Assembly: GCA_947494865.1 (NCBI GenBank)
Contig: CANMAT010000125.1
Coordinates: 1-8,626 of the forward strand
Reading direction: 5' to 3'
Length of the DNA stretch: 8,626 bases
From: Deltaproteobacteria bacterium
Lineage (GTDB): Bacteria > Myxococcota_A > Polyangia > Polyangiales > Ga0077539
In this document: positions 1 through 7,221 of the stretch, piece by piece
Numbering within the stretch: the stretch's first letter is position 1
Layout: each line of letters starts with the position of its first letter
Program-made: the position numbers and the translations under genes
Notes under the pieces: generated by a model
Seen by the model: the letters and a program-made list of their open reading frames with translations, nothing else
Database searches by the model: none
Told to the model about the DNA's origin: nothing

Positions 1-1
1 C

Positions 2-2635
2 GCCGAGCGCGACGCCGTGCGCGCTGAGGCCCTCGCCGGACGCGGCGGCGTCGCCGTCGCCGCGCGCCTCTCCGGGGCCTTCGACGCGCTCCTCTGGGAC
101 TGCTTCGCGCGCGCGCGCCTCGTAGCTCCCCTCGCGCGCGTGGCCCTCCTCGCCGTCGGCGGGTACGGTCGCGCCACCCTCGCGCACGGGAGCGACCTCG
201 ACCTGGTGCTCCTCGTCGACGACCCCGACGCGCCTGCCGTGGCCCCCTTCGCCGAGGCGCTCCTGCACCCGCTGTGGGACGGCGGCATCGCCGTCGGTCA
301 CGCCGTGCGCTCCGTCGACGACTTCGTGGCGCTCGCCCGCACCGACCTGCGAACGGCCACCACCGTGCTCGACGCGCGCTGCCTCGCGGGCGACGCGGCC
401 TTCGCGCGCGACGCCATGGTGCGCTGCGCCCGCGCGGGCTTCGACGGCGACCTCGGGCGCTTCCTCGACGGGCTCATGGACGAGATGGCCGCGCGCCACC
501 AGCGCTTCGGCGCCACGGTGTACCTCCTCGAGCCCGACGTGAAGCACAGCCGCGGCGGCCTGCGCGACCTCGACATCGCGCGCTGGGCGCTGCGCGCGCG
601 CTTTCGCACGCAGGGCTTCGACGAGGCCCTCCGCGCGGGCGCCGTGTCGGCCGCCGAGCGCGAGCTGCTCCACGACGCGCAGGAGTTTCTCTGGCGCGTG
701 CGCATGACCCTCCACGCGCGCACCGGGCGGCGCACCGACCGCCTCGCCTTCGACGAGCAAGAAGAGGCCGCCGCGCGCCTCATGGACATCGACCCCGAGG
801 CCCGCGCGCGCGACCCCGTGAGCGCCCTCGGCGAGGCCACCGAAGGGTTGATGTCAGCCTGGTACCGCCACGCGCGCGCCGTCTCGACCACGGCGGAGCA
901 CCTCATCGCGCGCTGCCGCCCGGGGCGCCCGACGCCCGACCACGCGCCCCGCGCCGACCGCCTCGCCGACGACGTGGTGCGCTTCGACGGGACGCTCTGC
1001 TTCACCCACGCCGACGCCGTGCGGCGCGACCCCTCGCTCGCGCTTCGCATCTTCGAACTGGCGGTGGCGAAGGGCACTCCGCTCGCGTCGGGCACGCGCG
1101 CCACGGTGGCCGCGGCGGCCCACGACCCCGCGTGGTGCGAGGCCCTGCGCGCCGACGCGCACGCCGCGAGCGCCTTCTTGCGATTGCTCACGGCCTCGTC
1201 GGTGACGCCGCTGCGCGCCGACCGCACGGCCCCCGTGTCGGGCACCGAGACCAACGCCGGCAGCGTGCTCGCCGAGATGCACGACCTGGGGCTCGTGCTC
1301 GCCATGGTGCCCGAGTTCGCCCACGTCACGGGCCGCGTGCAGCACGACATCTATCACGTGTACACCGTCGACGTTCACTCGCTGGCCGCGGTCGATCGGC
1401 TGCACGCCATCGCGCGGGGCGACCTCGCTGACGAGTATCCGCTGCCCGCGCGCCTCCTCGCCGACACCGATCGCATCGACATTCTGTGCCTCGCCACGCT
1501 GCTCCACGACATCGGCAAGAGCCGCGGCGGGTCGCACGCCCGCGTCGGGGCCGACATGGCGCCGCCCATCGCCGCGCGCCTGGGCCTCGGGCCCGACGAC
1601 GCCGCCGCCGTCGCGTGGCTCGTGCTCGAGCACCTCACGCTCTACCACGCCGCCACGCGGAGAGACCTCGGCGACCCGGCCACCCTCGCCGCCCTCGTCG
1701 AGACCGTGCGCGACCCGTGGCGCCTGCGCGCGCTCTACCTCCTCACCGTCGCCGACCTGTCGACCACCTCGCCCACCGCCATGACCTCCTGGAAGGCGCG
1801 CATGCTCGACGAGCTCTACCTCCGCGTCGACGAGGCCCTCCACGGCGGCGACGCCCCCCACGACGACCGCGTCGCCGCGCTGCGCGCGCAGTCGCTCTCG
1901 CGCGCCCCGGCGCAGCACCGCGGCGCCGTCGAGCGGCTGCTCGCGCGCATGCCCGACCGCTACGTGCTGGCCACCTCGCCGGAGTCCATCGTGCGCCACG
2001 CGCGCGCCCTCGACGGGCACCCGACGGGCGCCCGACGCGTCCACGTGGCGCCCCTGGAGGGAGAGATCACCGGCGAGCTCCTCGAGGTGCTCGTGGTGGC
2101 CCCCGACCGCCCGGGGCTCCTGTCGCTCTTCGCGGCGCTGCTCTACGCCAACCGCCTCGACGTGCAGGGCGCGCAGATCTACTCGTCGGGCGGCGACGCC
2201 GTCGACGTGTTCGTGGTGCGCTCGTCGCGCACCGACGCCGCGGAGCTCGCGCGCACCACCGCGCGCCTCCCCCAGCAGCTCGACGACCTGCTCGACGCGC
2301 GCGCCGACGCCGACGCCCTCGTGCACGCCAACCGCGGCGGGTCGCTGCGCCCGCGGCCCGAGCCCGCCGTGCGCAGCGAGGTGCGCGTCGACGACGGCGC
2401 CAGCGAGGCCGCCACCGTGATCGAGGTCTTCGGCCGCGACCGACCGGGATTTCTCTACGGCGTGGCGCGCGCGCTGCACCGCATGGGCGTAGGCATCACC
2501 TTCGCGAAGGTGAGCACCGAGGGGCGCCGCGCGGCCGACACGTTCTACGTCACCGAGGCGTGCGGCGCGAAGCTCTCGCGCGAGCGCATCGACGCGGCGC
2601 GCGAGGCGCTGCTCGCGGTCGTGGGCGGCGCGTAG
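2..2635 (+). CDS. glnD: [Protein-PII] uridylyltransferase / uridylyl-removing enzyme GlnD (5' end probably cut by the window)
   Basis: This cytoplasmic bifunctional enzyme attaches UMP to the PII signal protein when glutamine is low and hydrolyses it off when glutamine is high. All family domains are visible (residues counted from GTG at 17). The nucleotidyltransferase has GGYGR (48-52) followed by S59-D60-L-D62, the metal-binding Asp pair. Next come a GlnD linker region with KHSRGGLRDLD (176-186) and the HD hydrolase with YHVYTVDVH (446-454), LLHDIGK with H497/D498, and TVAD ending at D580. Two C-terminal ACT domains, which bind glutamine, follow at about 688-735 (APDRPGLL) and 799-848 (GRDRPGFL). 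The stop is TAG at 2633-2635. The frame has no stop between the left edge and GTG 17. Only 47 residues precede GGYGR, fewer than in E. coli GlnD, so the true start probably lies upstream of the window. No glnB/glnK, glnA or ntrBC is adjacent. The function is very secure; only the start is uncertain. Confidence 0.95.
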   Translation, partial: AERDAVRAEALAGRGGVAVAARLSGAFDALLWDCFARARLVAPLARVALLAVGGYGRATLAHGSDLDLVLLVDDPDAPAVAPFAEALLHPLWDGGIAVGHAVRSVDDFVALARTDLRTATTVLDARCLAGDAAFARDAMVRCARAGFDGDLGRFLDGLMDEMAARHQRFGATVYLLEPDVKHSRGGLRDLDIARWALRARFRTQGFDEALRAGAVSAAERELLHDAQEFLWRVRMTLHARTGRRTDRLAFDEQEEAAARLMDIDPEARARDPVSALGEATEGLMSAWYRHARAVSTTAEHLIARCRPGRPTPDHAPRADRLADDVVRFDGTLCFTHADAVRRDPSLALRIFELAVAKGTPLASGTRATVAAAAHDPAWCEALRADAHAASAFLRLLTASSVTPLRADRTAPVSGTETNAGSVLAEMHDLGLVLAMVPEFAHVTGRVQHDIYHVYTVDVHSLAAVDRLHAIARGDLADEYPLPARLLADTDRIDILCLATLLHDIGKSRGGSHARVGADMAPPIAARLGLGPDDAAAVAWLVLEHLTLYHAATRRDLGDPATLAALVETVRDPWRLRALYLLTVADLSTTSPTAMTSWKARMLDELYLRVDEALHGGDAPHDDRVAALRAQSLSRAPAQHRGAVERLLARMPDRYVLATSPESIVRHARALDGHPTGARRVHVAPLEGEITGELLEVLVVAPDRPGLLSLFAALLYANRLDVQGAQIYSSGGDAVDVFVVRSSRTDAAELARTTARLPQQLDDLLDARADADALVHANRGGSLRPRPEPAVRSEVRVDDGASEAATVIEVFGRDRPGFLYGVARALHRMGVGITFAKVSTEGRRAADTFYVTEACGAKLSRERIDAAREALLAVVGGA

Positions 2636-2650
2636 CGAGGGCCGAGGGCG

Positions 2651-2680
2651 TAGACAGGGACCGCTCCGCGACGCTACGAC
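2651..2680 (+). promoter_or_regulatory. Possible promoter of the TPR-protein gene
   Basis: In the 52-nt gap after glnD, TAGACA (2651-2656, one mismatch to the sigma-70 -35 consensus) is followed after 18 nt by TACGAC (2675-2680, three matches to the -10 consensus). Transcription would start about 7 nt later, practically on the GTG at 2688, giving a leaderless mRNA. This fits the absence of a Shine-Dalgarno sequence. Just upstream is a perfect direct repeat, CGAGGGC twice (2636-2649). In such GC-rich DNA this is a pattern match only, and read-through from glnD is also possible. Confidence 0.25.
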
Positions 2681-2687
2681 ACCGCCC

Positions 2688-3740
2688 GTGAAGACCGCCC
2701 GCGCCGTCGTGCTCCTCGCCCTCGCGCTCCCCATCACCGCGCGCGCGCAACCCGGCCGCCTGCCCATCAACCTCCCGGGGCGCTTCGGCGGCGCGGCGGC
2801 GCCGACGCCCGCCGAGCGAGAGTTCTCCGCGGGCGAAGGCCTCCTCCGTCAGGGCGACGCCGCCGGGGCGCGCGCCCGCTTCGAAGCCGCGCGGCGCCTC
2901 GACCCGCGCGACGCGAGGCCCGTGTTCTACCTCGGCGAGGTGAGCCGCCAGGGCGAGCGCTGGAGCGAGGCCGAGGCCCTCTTTCGCGAGGCGATCCGGC
3001 TGCGCAGCACCATGGCCGAGGCGCACGCGAGCCTCGGCGCTGTGCTGCGCGAAGCGGGGCGCTTGCCCGACGCGGTCGCGGCGCTCTCGCAGGCCGTGCG
3101 GCTGTCACCCGCGCTCGGCGAGGCGCACTACAACCTCGGGCTGTGCTTCGAAGACCAGGGCGACCTCGCGCGCGCCATCGGCGAGTACCGACGCGCGACG
3201 CAGCAGCTCGCGAGCGACCCGATGCCCGCCCTCAACCTCGGCCTCGCCCTCGCCGCGCAGCCCGCCGCCACCCTCGCGCAGCGCACCGAGGCGCTCAACG
3301 CGCTCCGCGAGGCGGTGCGCCGCGGCGCTTCGAACCGCGACGTGCTCTCCGCCGCGGGACCGGCGTTTCGGCTGCTGGGCGAGGCGCGCACGGCGGCCGC
3401 GACGCTCGAGCGCGCGCGGGCGATGGGCGAGCCCACGGCCACGCTCCTGGGCGAGCTCGCGCAGGCGCTGTGGGTGGCGGGCGATCGCGCGGTGGCCGAG
3501 CAGCGCATGGGCGAGGCCATCGGGCTCGCGCCGCGCGAGGCGTCGCTGCGGTACCTGCACGCGCTCATGCTGGCCGACGCGGGGCAGCGCGCCCGCGCGG
3601 TCGAGGAGCTTCGTCAGGCCGCCGCGCTGGGGGCGGGCACACCCGTCGAGGCGCGCGCGACGGCGAGGCTGCAATCGCTCTCGGCACTGGCCGCGCCCGC
3701 CGCGAGGCCCCACGATGGGGGCCGCGCGCCGTCGCGTTAA
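2688..3740 (+). CDS. Exported tetratricopeptide-repeat (TPR) protein
   Basis: This 350-residue protein is made largely of TPR helix pairs, which act as protein-protein interaction scaffolds; no enzymatic motif is visible. Residues 1-20 form a signal peptide: K2 and R5, a hydrophobic core VVLLALAL, and an A18-R19-A20 signal-peptidase I site before Q21. The mature protein should therefore be periplasmic or secreted. A short Pro/Gly/Ala segment (21-42) precedes the repeats. TPR-like units lie at about 44-73, 77-107, 111-143 and 145-177. A less regular stretch follows (180-240), then further units at about 252-284 and 286-318. A short Ala/Pro/Arg tail ends the protein. The GTG at 2688 is chosen because it gives the complete signal peptide and no other in-frame start lies in the gap after glnD. 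It begins 52 nt after the glnD stop and ends 89 nt before the kinase ATG. TPR identity and export are well supported, but the specific role and partners are unknown. Confidence 0.88.
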   Translation: MKTARAVVLLALALPITARAQPGRLPINLPGRFGGAAAPTPAEREFSAGEGLLRQGDAAGARARFEAARRLDPRDARPVFYLGEVSRQGERWSEAEALFREAIRLRSTMAEAHASLGAVLREAGRLPDAVAALSQAVRLSPALGEAHYNLGLCFEDQGDLARAIGEYRRATQQLASDPMPALNLGLALAAQPAATLAQRTEALNALREAVRRGASNRDVLSAAGPAFRLLGEARTAAATLERARAMGEPTATLLGELAQALWVAGDRAVAEQRMGEAIGLAPREASLRYLHALMLADAGQRARAVEELRQAAALGAGTPVEARATARLQSLSALAAPAARPHDGGRAPSR

Positions 3741-3752
3741 CCCGTGTGAAGC

Positions 3753-3781
3753 TTGTCACCGCTGCGGGAACGCGGTAACCA
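3753..3781 (+). promoter_or_regulatory. Possible kinase-gene promoter with an embedded inverted repeat
   Basis: TTGTCA (3753-3758, five of six matches to the -35 consensus) and a weak -10 candidate TAACCA (3776-3781) are separated by 17 nt. An imperfect inverted repeat lies across them: GTCACCGC (3755-3762) and GCGGTAAC (3772-3779), with one mismatch in eight pairs and a 9-nt loop. Its position between the hexamers would suit an operator. No T-run follows, so it is not an intrinsic terminator of the preceding gene. The region is distinctly less GC-rich than its surroundings, which supports a non-coding regulatory role. The -10 match is poor, so confidence is low. Confidence 0.3.
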
Positions 3782-3829
3782 AACAGAAACCGCGATCTCT
3801 CGGTGGATTGCGCAGAGCCAATCATTCCG

Positions 3830-5752
3830 ATGCGAGAGTGCCCGAAGTGTCACAAGCGGTTTCTTGAGGCGAGCGCCCGCGTCTGCGACGCAGACGGCGC
3901 CGTGCTCGACCTCGTGGTCGTCGCGTCGGACCGCGACCGCCTCGTGGGCACCACCATTCTCAACCGCTACGCGGTCGACAAGGTGCTCGGCGACGGCGGC
4001 ATGGGCGTGGTGTACCGCGCCATCGACACGGAGACCCGCCGCCCCTACGCGGTGAAGGTGCTCCGCGCGGAGTACAGCCAGGAAGAAGACCTGGTCATTC
4101 GCTTCGAGCAGGAGGCGCGCGCGGCCGCCTCGGTGCAGAACCCGCACATCGTCGAGATCTACGACTGGGGCTCGCTCCCCGACAGCTCGCGCTTCTTCGT
4201 GATGGAGTACCTCGAGGGGCGCTCCCTCGGAGACCTCCTGGCGCGCATGCCCAAGGCCCCCGGGAGCGACCGGCGCCAGCCGCTGCCCGAAGACTTCGCG
4301 CTGCACATCGCCATGCAGATCGCCGACGGCCTCTCGGCCGCGCACGACATCGGCGTGGTGCACCGCGACATCAAGCCCGACAACTTTCACATCGTGCGTA
4401 AGCCCGATGACCCGTACTTCGTCAAGATTCTCGATTTTGGCATCGCCAAGGTGCAGAACTCGAAGGCCGCGCGCACCCGCACGGGCTCGGTGTTCGGCAC
4501 GCCGCACTACATGTCTCCCGAGCAGGCCTCGGGCGACAAGAACATCGACGCCACCACCGACGTCTACGGCCTCGGGGTGATGATGTACGAGATGGTCGTC
4601 GGCAAGATCCCCTTCGACGCCGAAAACCTCATGGGCATCCTCACGGCGCACCTCTATCACACGCCCGCGCCGCCCAGCATCTACCCCGAGTGCGAGAAGC
4701 TCTCGCGGTCGTTCGAGGCCGTGATTCTCAAGTGCCTCGCGAAGGATCGTGAGGCCCGCTACCTCTCGATGGACGAGCTGCACGAAGACCTCGCCCGCTG
4801 CCGCCGCGGCGAGAGCTCGCTCGCCCTCGAAGACCAGGAGGTGAGCACGCGCCGCTTCGACCGCGCCGACTTCATCTCCGATGCGGCCACGGTGATCCGG
4901 CAGCTCCCGGCCGAGCTCTTTCAGCCCGCGAGCCCCGAGGAGCTCAACGCCGCCCTCGACCTCCAGAGCGGCGCGCAGCCTACGCCGTCGGGGCCGCCGT
5001 CGGGCCCCTCGCAGGCGGCGCCGGCGGCGCACTCAACGTCGCTCCCGTCGCCCCCGCCGTCGCCCGCGATGAGCCCTCCGCAGCCGTCGCCCTTTGACAG
5101 CGTGGGCTCCATTCGCTTCGTCGAGCAGGGCCGCCCCTCGGGGTCCGACTTCACCGCGTCGCTCCCGCCGGGCACCGAGCTCCCGCAGCGCCGCTCGAAG
5201 ACCGGGCTCATCGTGGGCGCCATCGTGGGCGTCGGGGCCGTCATCGCCGTGGCCATCGTCGGCTTCGCGAGCACGCTGCAGCCCGAAGGGGGCCCCGTCG
5301 GCGCCATCGCGGCCACGCAGCAGCAGCCCCTGCAGCCGGGGCCCGTCGCGCCCGCTCCCCCGCAGCCCGCGGCCCCCGCGGCGCAGGCCCCCGCCGCGGC
5401 GCCCGCCGTCGCGCGCGCGCCCGTCGAGCCCGTGGTCATTCAGTCGAACGCCCCCGGCGCGCGGGTGCTCCGCGGCGGGCAAGAGCTCGGCGTGACGCCC
5501 CTCACGGTCGCGCGCCCCGCGACCGGCGAAGAGACGTACACCCTCAGCGCCGAGGGCTTTCAAGATCAGACCGTCGTGGTGACCGCCGCCACGGCCTCGC
5601 CGCTCGCGGTCACCCTCGCGCCCCGCGACCGCACGCGCCCGCGCCGCGACCCGCGCCGCGACCCGCGCGGCCCCCAGCAGGGCACGCACACGCACACGCG
5701 CACGGGCGAAGCGCCGCGCCGCACGGGCGACCTGCACGACCCCTGGCAGTGA
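3830..5752 (+). CDS. Membrane-anchored eukaryote-like Ser/Thr protein kinase with zinc-ribbon-like N-terminus and PEGA domain
   Basis: This 640-residue protein phosphorylates Ser/Thr on protein targets that are unknown here. Order from ATG 3830: a zinc-ribbon-like motif with C4, C7, C19 and D22 (CxxC...CxxD); then a kinase domain at about 48-326. Its catalytic elements are all intact: glycine loop GDGGMGVV (54-61), K76, helix-C E95, HRDIKPDN with D180/K182/N185, DFG (202-204), GTPHYMSPE (223-231), D244 and R310. A Pro/Ser-rich cytoplasmic linker (about 385-450), one transmembrane helix (459-480), a periplasmic Pro/Ala/Gln-rich linker, a PEGA domain (534-598) and an Arg/His-rich tail follow. 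A GTG at 3803 would add nine residues. I prefer ATG 3830 because those nine codons end in G/C only about half the time, unlike the rest of the gene, and the Cys motif then begins right after Met. Neither start has a clear ribosome-binding site. The stop is TGA at 5750. Active kinase identity is very secure; its signal and substrates are not known. Confidence 0.95.
   Translation: MRECPKCHKRFLEASARVCDADGAVLDLVVVASDRDRLVGTTILNRYAVDKVLGDGGMGVVYRAIDTETRRPYAVKVLRAEYSQEEDLVIRFEQEARAAASVQNPHIVEIYDWGSLPDSSRFFVMEYLEGRSLGDLLARMPKAPGSDRRQPLPEDFALHIAMQIADGLSAAHDIGVVHRDIKPDNFHIVRKPDDPYFVKILDFGIAKVQNSKAARTRTGSVFGTPHYMSPEQASGDKNIDATTDVYGLGVMMYEMVVGKIPFDAENLMGILTAHLYHTPAPPSIYPECEKLSRSFEAVILKCLAKDREARYLSMDELHEDLARCRRGESSLALEDQEVSTRRFDRADFISDAATVIRQLPAELFQPASPEELNAALDLQSGAQPTPSGPPSGPSQAAPAAHSTSLPSPPPSPAMSPPQPSPFDSVGSIRFVEQGRPSGSDFTASLPPGTELPQRRSKTGLIVGAIVGVGAVIAVAIVGFASTLQPEGGPVGAIAATQQQPLQPGPVAPAPPQPAAPAAQAPAAAPAVARAPVEPVVIQSNAPGARVLRGGQELGVTPLTVARPATGEETYTLSAEGFQDQTVVVTAATASPLAVTLAPRDRTRPRRDPRRDPRGPQQGTHTHTRTGEAPRRTGDLHDPWQ
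5641..5664 (+). repeat. Perfect 12-bp tandem duplication within the kinase tail
   Basis: The unit GCGCCGCGACCC occurs twice back to back and continues into a partial third copy. In frame it encodes the repeated peptide RRDPRRDPR after the PEGA domain. Slightly downstream (about 5684-5706) an ACGCAC-type repeat encodes THTHTRTG. Both are in-frame low-complexity expansions, probably from replication slippage, and do not disrupt the gene. Confidence 0.7.
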
Positions 5753-5767
5753 CCCGTCGGCGGGTTT
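5752..5767 (+). terminator. Weak hairpin with short T-run after the kinase gene
   Basis: ACCCG (5752-5756) pairs with CGGGT (5761-5765) around the loop TCGG, and a run of three T (5765-5767) follows. It begins on the last base of the kinase stop codon. The stem is only 5 bp and the T-run is very short, so it could attenuate or be incidental. If it works, it separates the kinase from the lipoprotein genes. Confidence 0.3.
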
Positions 5768-5779
5768 CCGTGGGCGTCC

Positions 5780-5809
5780 TTGCGCTGGCGGGGGTGGTGC
5801 GACTAGCCT
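5780..5809 (+). promoter_or_regulatory. Possible promoter of the lipoprotein pair
   Basis: In the 69-nt gap after the kinase stop, TTGCGC (5780-5785) and TAGCCT (5804-5809) are 18 nt apart. Each matches three of six consensus bases. The expected transcript start would be about 5 nt before the ATG at 5822, and no Shine-Dalgarno sequence is present there, which would suit a nearly leaderless mRNA. The hexamer evidence is weak and rests mainly on position. Confidence 0.22.
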
Positions 5810-5821
5810 CCGCGCGCTTTC

Positions 5822-7219
5822 ATGCAACCGCAGATCACACGCATCGTCGCACTCGCCGCGCTGGCGGCCGTACTCGGGGCGTGCCCCGAGAACAACGGCA
5901 CCGACCCACCGACGGACAAGTTCTTCTACCCCGCCGCCCTCGCGCTGCACCGCGCCACGCCCGACGCCGACGCTGACTTTCTCTACGTCGTAAACTCCGA
6001 CTTCGACCTGGCCTACAACGGCAGCAACGTGATGGCCGTCGACCTCGCGCTCGTGCGCGATCGTCGGATGAACCACACGAACTGCAGGGCAGACCTCGAC
6101 GCGGGCGGCGCGTGGATCTGCAGCGACACCCCGCTCATTCGCGCGCAGTACACCCGCAAGGTCAACCCCTACGCCGTCGAGGCCGCCCTCGCGGTGTACC
6201 CCAACGGCCAACAGCGGCTCTACACCATCGTGCGCGGCGGCAACACGCTCACCTGGTTCGATGTAAATCCCAGCGGCGAGCTCGACTGCGGCGCCGCCGA
6301 CGAGCGCGGCTACTGCGCGGGCACGCACTCGACCGGCAGCGACGGCGCCGAGAGCGACTCGTCGCGGCTCGTGCTCCCGCAAGAGACCTCCGCCCTCTCG
6401 GTCGACACCGAGCGGGGCTACATTGTGATGACCCATCAGGGCGTCAACGCCGAGACCGCCCACGCGTCGTTTCTGTACGACCCCAACGGCGGCGCGGCGA
6501 GCGCGCAGAGCCCGGGGCCGCGTCTGTTGAGCACCCTGGGCGGCACCGCCACGGGCCTCTGCTCGCTGGTGCTCCTGCCTCGCGCGAACCCCGCCGACCG
6601 CAGCACGTGGCTCGCCACGAGCCGCACCGAGGCGGCCTTCACGCTGCTCCAGGCGTACCCGGGCACTGCGTCCCTCTCCGACCGTCGGCAGTTTCTCTAC
6701 CGCGCGGCGTCGGCCCCGGTGCTCGGGCTCAACACCGGCACCAACAACCGCACCATCGTGCTCGACCCGCAGCCCGGCGCCAGCGCCCGTACGGCCTACA
6801 TCGTGAGCCGCAGCCCCGAGGCGCTGCTCACCGTCGACATCGGCAACCCCGCGGTGCCGTCGGTCACCGACGCCATTCCGCTGCCCGCGGGCCCCTCGCG
6901 CGCCGTCGCCGTGTGGCTCCCCGCCCTCGGTCGCACGTACGTGTACACCGTGTCGTACGACGCCCGGTGGGTCTACGTCGTCGACCCCGCCGAGCACCGC
7001 GTGGTCGATCAGATCGCCACCAACCGCGGCCCCCACAACGTGGTGCACGACGCCCGCGAGGGTCTCCTCTACGTGGTCGACTTCCTCGACTCGACGGTCG
7101 AAATCATCGACGTGTGCCCCCACGCGCGGGTCGGCAACGTGTGCCCCAGCGCGCCGGGCGCAGCGAACGCGATGTTCAACCACCGGGTGCTCACCTTCGG
7201 GCGTACGGGCCGGAGCTGA
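5822..7219 (+). CDS. Lipoprotein with predicted seven-bladed beta-propeller
   Basis: This 465-residue protein carries a canonical lipoprotein signal: R7, a hydrophobic stretch, and lipobox L18-G19-A20-C21. C21 should be lipid-modified and anchor the protein in the envelope, probably the outer membrane. The mature part shows recurring blade-like strands of the form LYVV....x(V)xVxD. Examples start at about 52, 131, 198, 262, 324, 371 and 413, the clearest being LYTIVRGGNTLTWFDV, YVYTVSYDARWVYVVD and LYVVDFLDSTVEIIDV. Seven such units suggest a YVTN/NHL-like propeller. Close Cys pairs (C88/C100, C156/C165, C432/C441) are consistent with periplasmic or surface disulfides. No enzymatic motif is evident, so it may bind a ligand or act structurally. 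ATG 5822 is chosen because it directly precedes the signal peptide. The stop is TGA at 7217, only 2 nt before the next gene, so the two are almost surely co-expressed. The specific family is not recognised. Lipoprotein status is secure and the fold is inferred. Confidence 0.88.
   Translation: MQPQITRIVALAALAAVLGACPENNGTDPPTDKFFYPAALALHRATPDADADFLYVVNSDFDLAYNGSNVMAVDLALVRDRRMNHTNCRADLDAGGAWICSDTPLIRAQYTRKVNPYAVEAALAVYPNGQQRLYTIVRGGNTLTWFDVNPSGELDCGAADERGYCAGTHSTGSDGAESDSSRLVLPQETSALSVDTERGYIVMTHQGVNAETAHASFLYDPNGGAASAQSPGPRLLSTLGGTATGLCSLVLLPRANPADRSTWLATSRTEAAFTLLQAYPGTASLSDRRQFLYRAASAPVLGLNTGTNNRTIVLDPQPGASARTAYIVSRSPEALLTVDIGNPAVPSVTDAIPLPAGPSRAVAVWLPALGRTYVYTVSYDARWVYVVDPAEHRVVDQIATNRGPHNVVHDAREGLLYVVDFLDSTVEIIDVCPHARVGNVCPSAPGAANAMFNHRVLTFGRTGRS
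7212..7215 (+). promoter_or_regulatory. Shine-Dalgarno site GGAG of the second lipoprotein gene
   Basis: GGAG lies six bases upstream of the GTG at 7222, an ideal spacing, inside the last codons of the preceding lipoprotein gene. It fixes the GTG start and indicates coupled translation of the pair. It is the only convincing ribosome-binding site in the window. Confidence 0.75.
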
Positions 7220-7221
7220 CC

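Noticed and set aside
106..118. Alternating CG run of 13 nt
   Set aside because: It simply encodes an Ala/Arg stretch in GlnD at high GC. Similar short CG runs occur throughout the window.
1486..2691. 401-codon + strand frame within glnD
   Set aside because: It is a frame-shifted reading of the HD and ACT region of GlnD, extremely rich in Arg, Pro and Ala. It shows no domain of its own.
854..2770. 638-codon open frame on the - strand across glnD
   Set aside because: It is antisense to a fully recognisable GlnD. The composition is low-complexity Arg/Gly/Val/His and no motif is visible.
3755..3779. Inverted repeat read as an intrinsic terminator of the TPR gene
   Set aside because: No T-run follows the right arm and the stem has an internal mismatch, so it was kept only as a possible operator.
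3803..3829. GTG at 3803 as the kinase start
   Set aside because: The nine extra codons have far lower G/C at third positions than the gene and no ribosome-binding site, and they add nothing to the zinc-ribbon-like motif. It remains a possible alternative.
3737..5032. 431-codon open frame on the - strand across the kinase
   Set aside because: It is antisense to the intact catalytic core of the kinase and has the same GC-driven shadow composition as the other - strand frames.
5749..5976. 75-codon + strand frame whose GTG overlaps the kinase stop and whose N-terminus looks like a signal peptide
   Set aside because: The overlap and the hydrophobic start are suggestive. However, most of it runs out of frame through the lipoprotein gene and becomes Arg/Thr/His-rich, as a shadow would.
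5033..7183. 716-codon open frame on the - strand
   Set aside because: It lies antisense to the kinase C-terminus and the first lipoprotein, both of which have clear domains or signals. Its His/Val/Arg/Gly-rich translation has no recognisable motif, and very GC-rich genes commonly leave such stop-free antisense frames.
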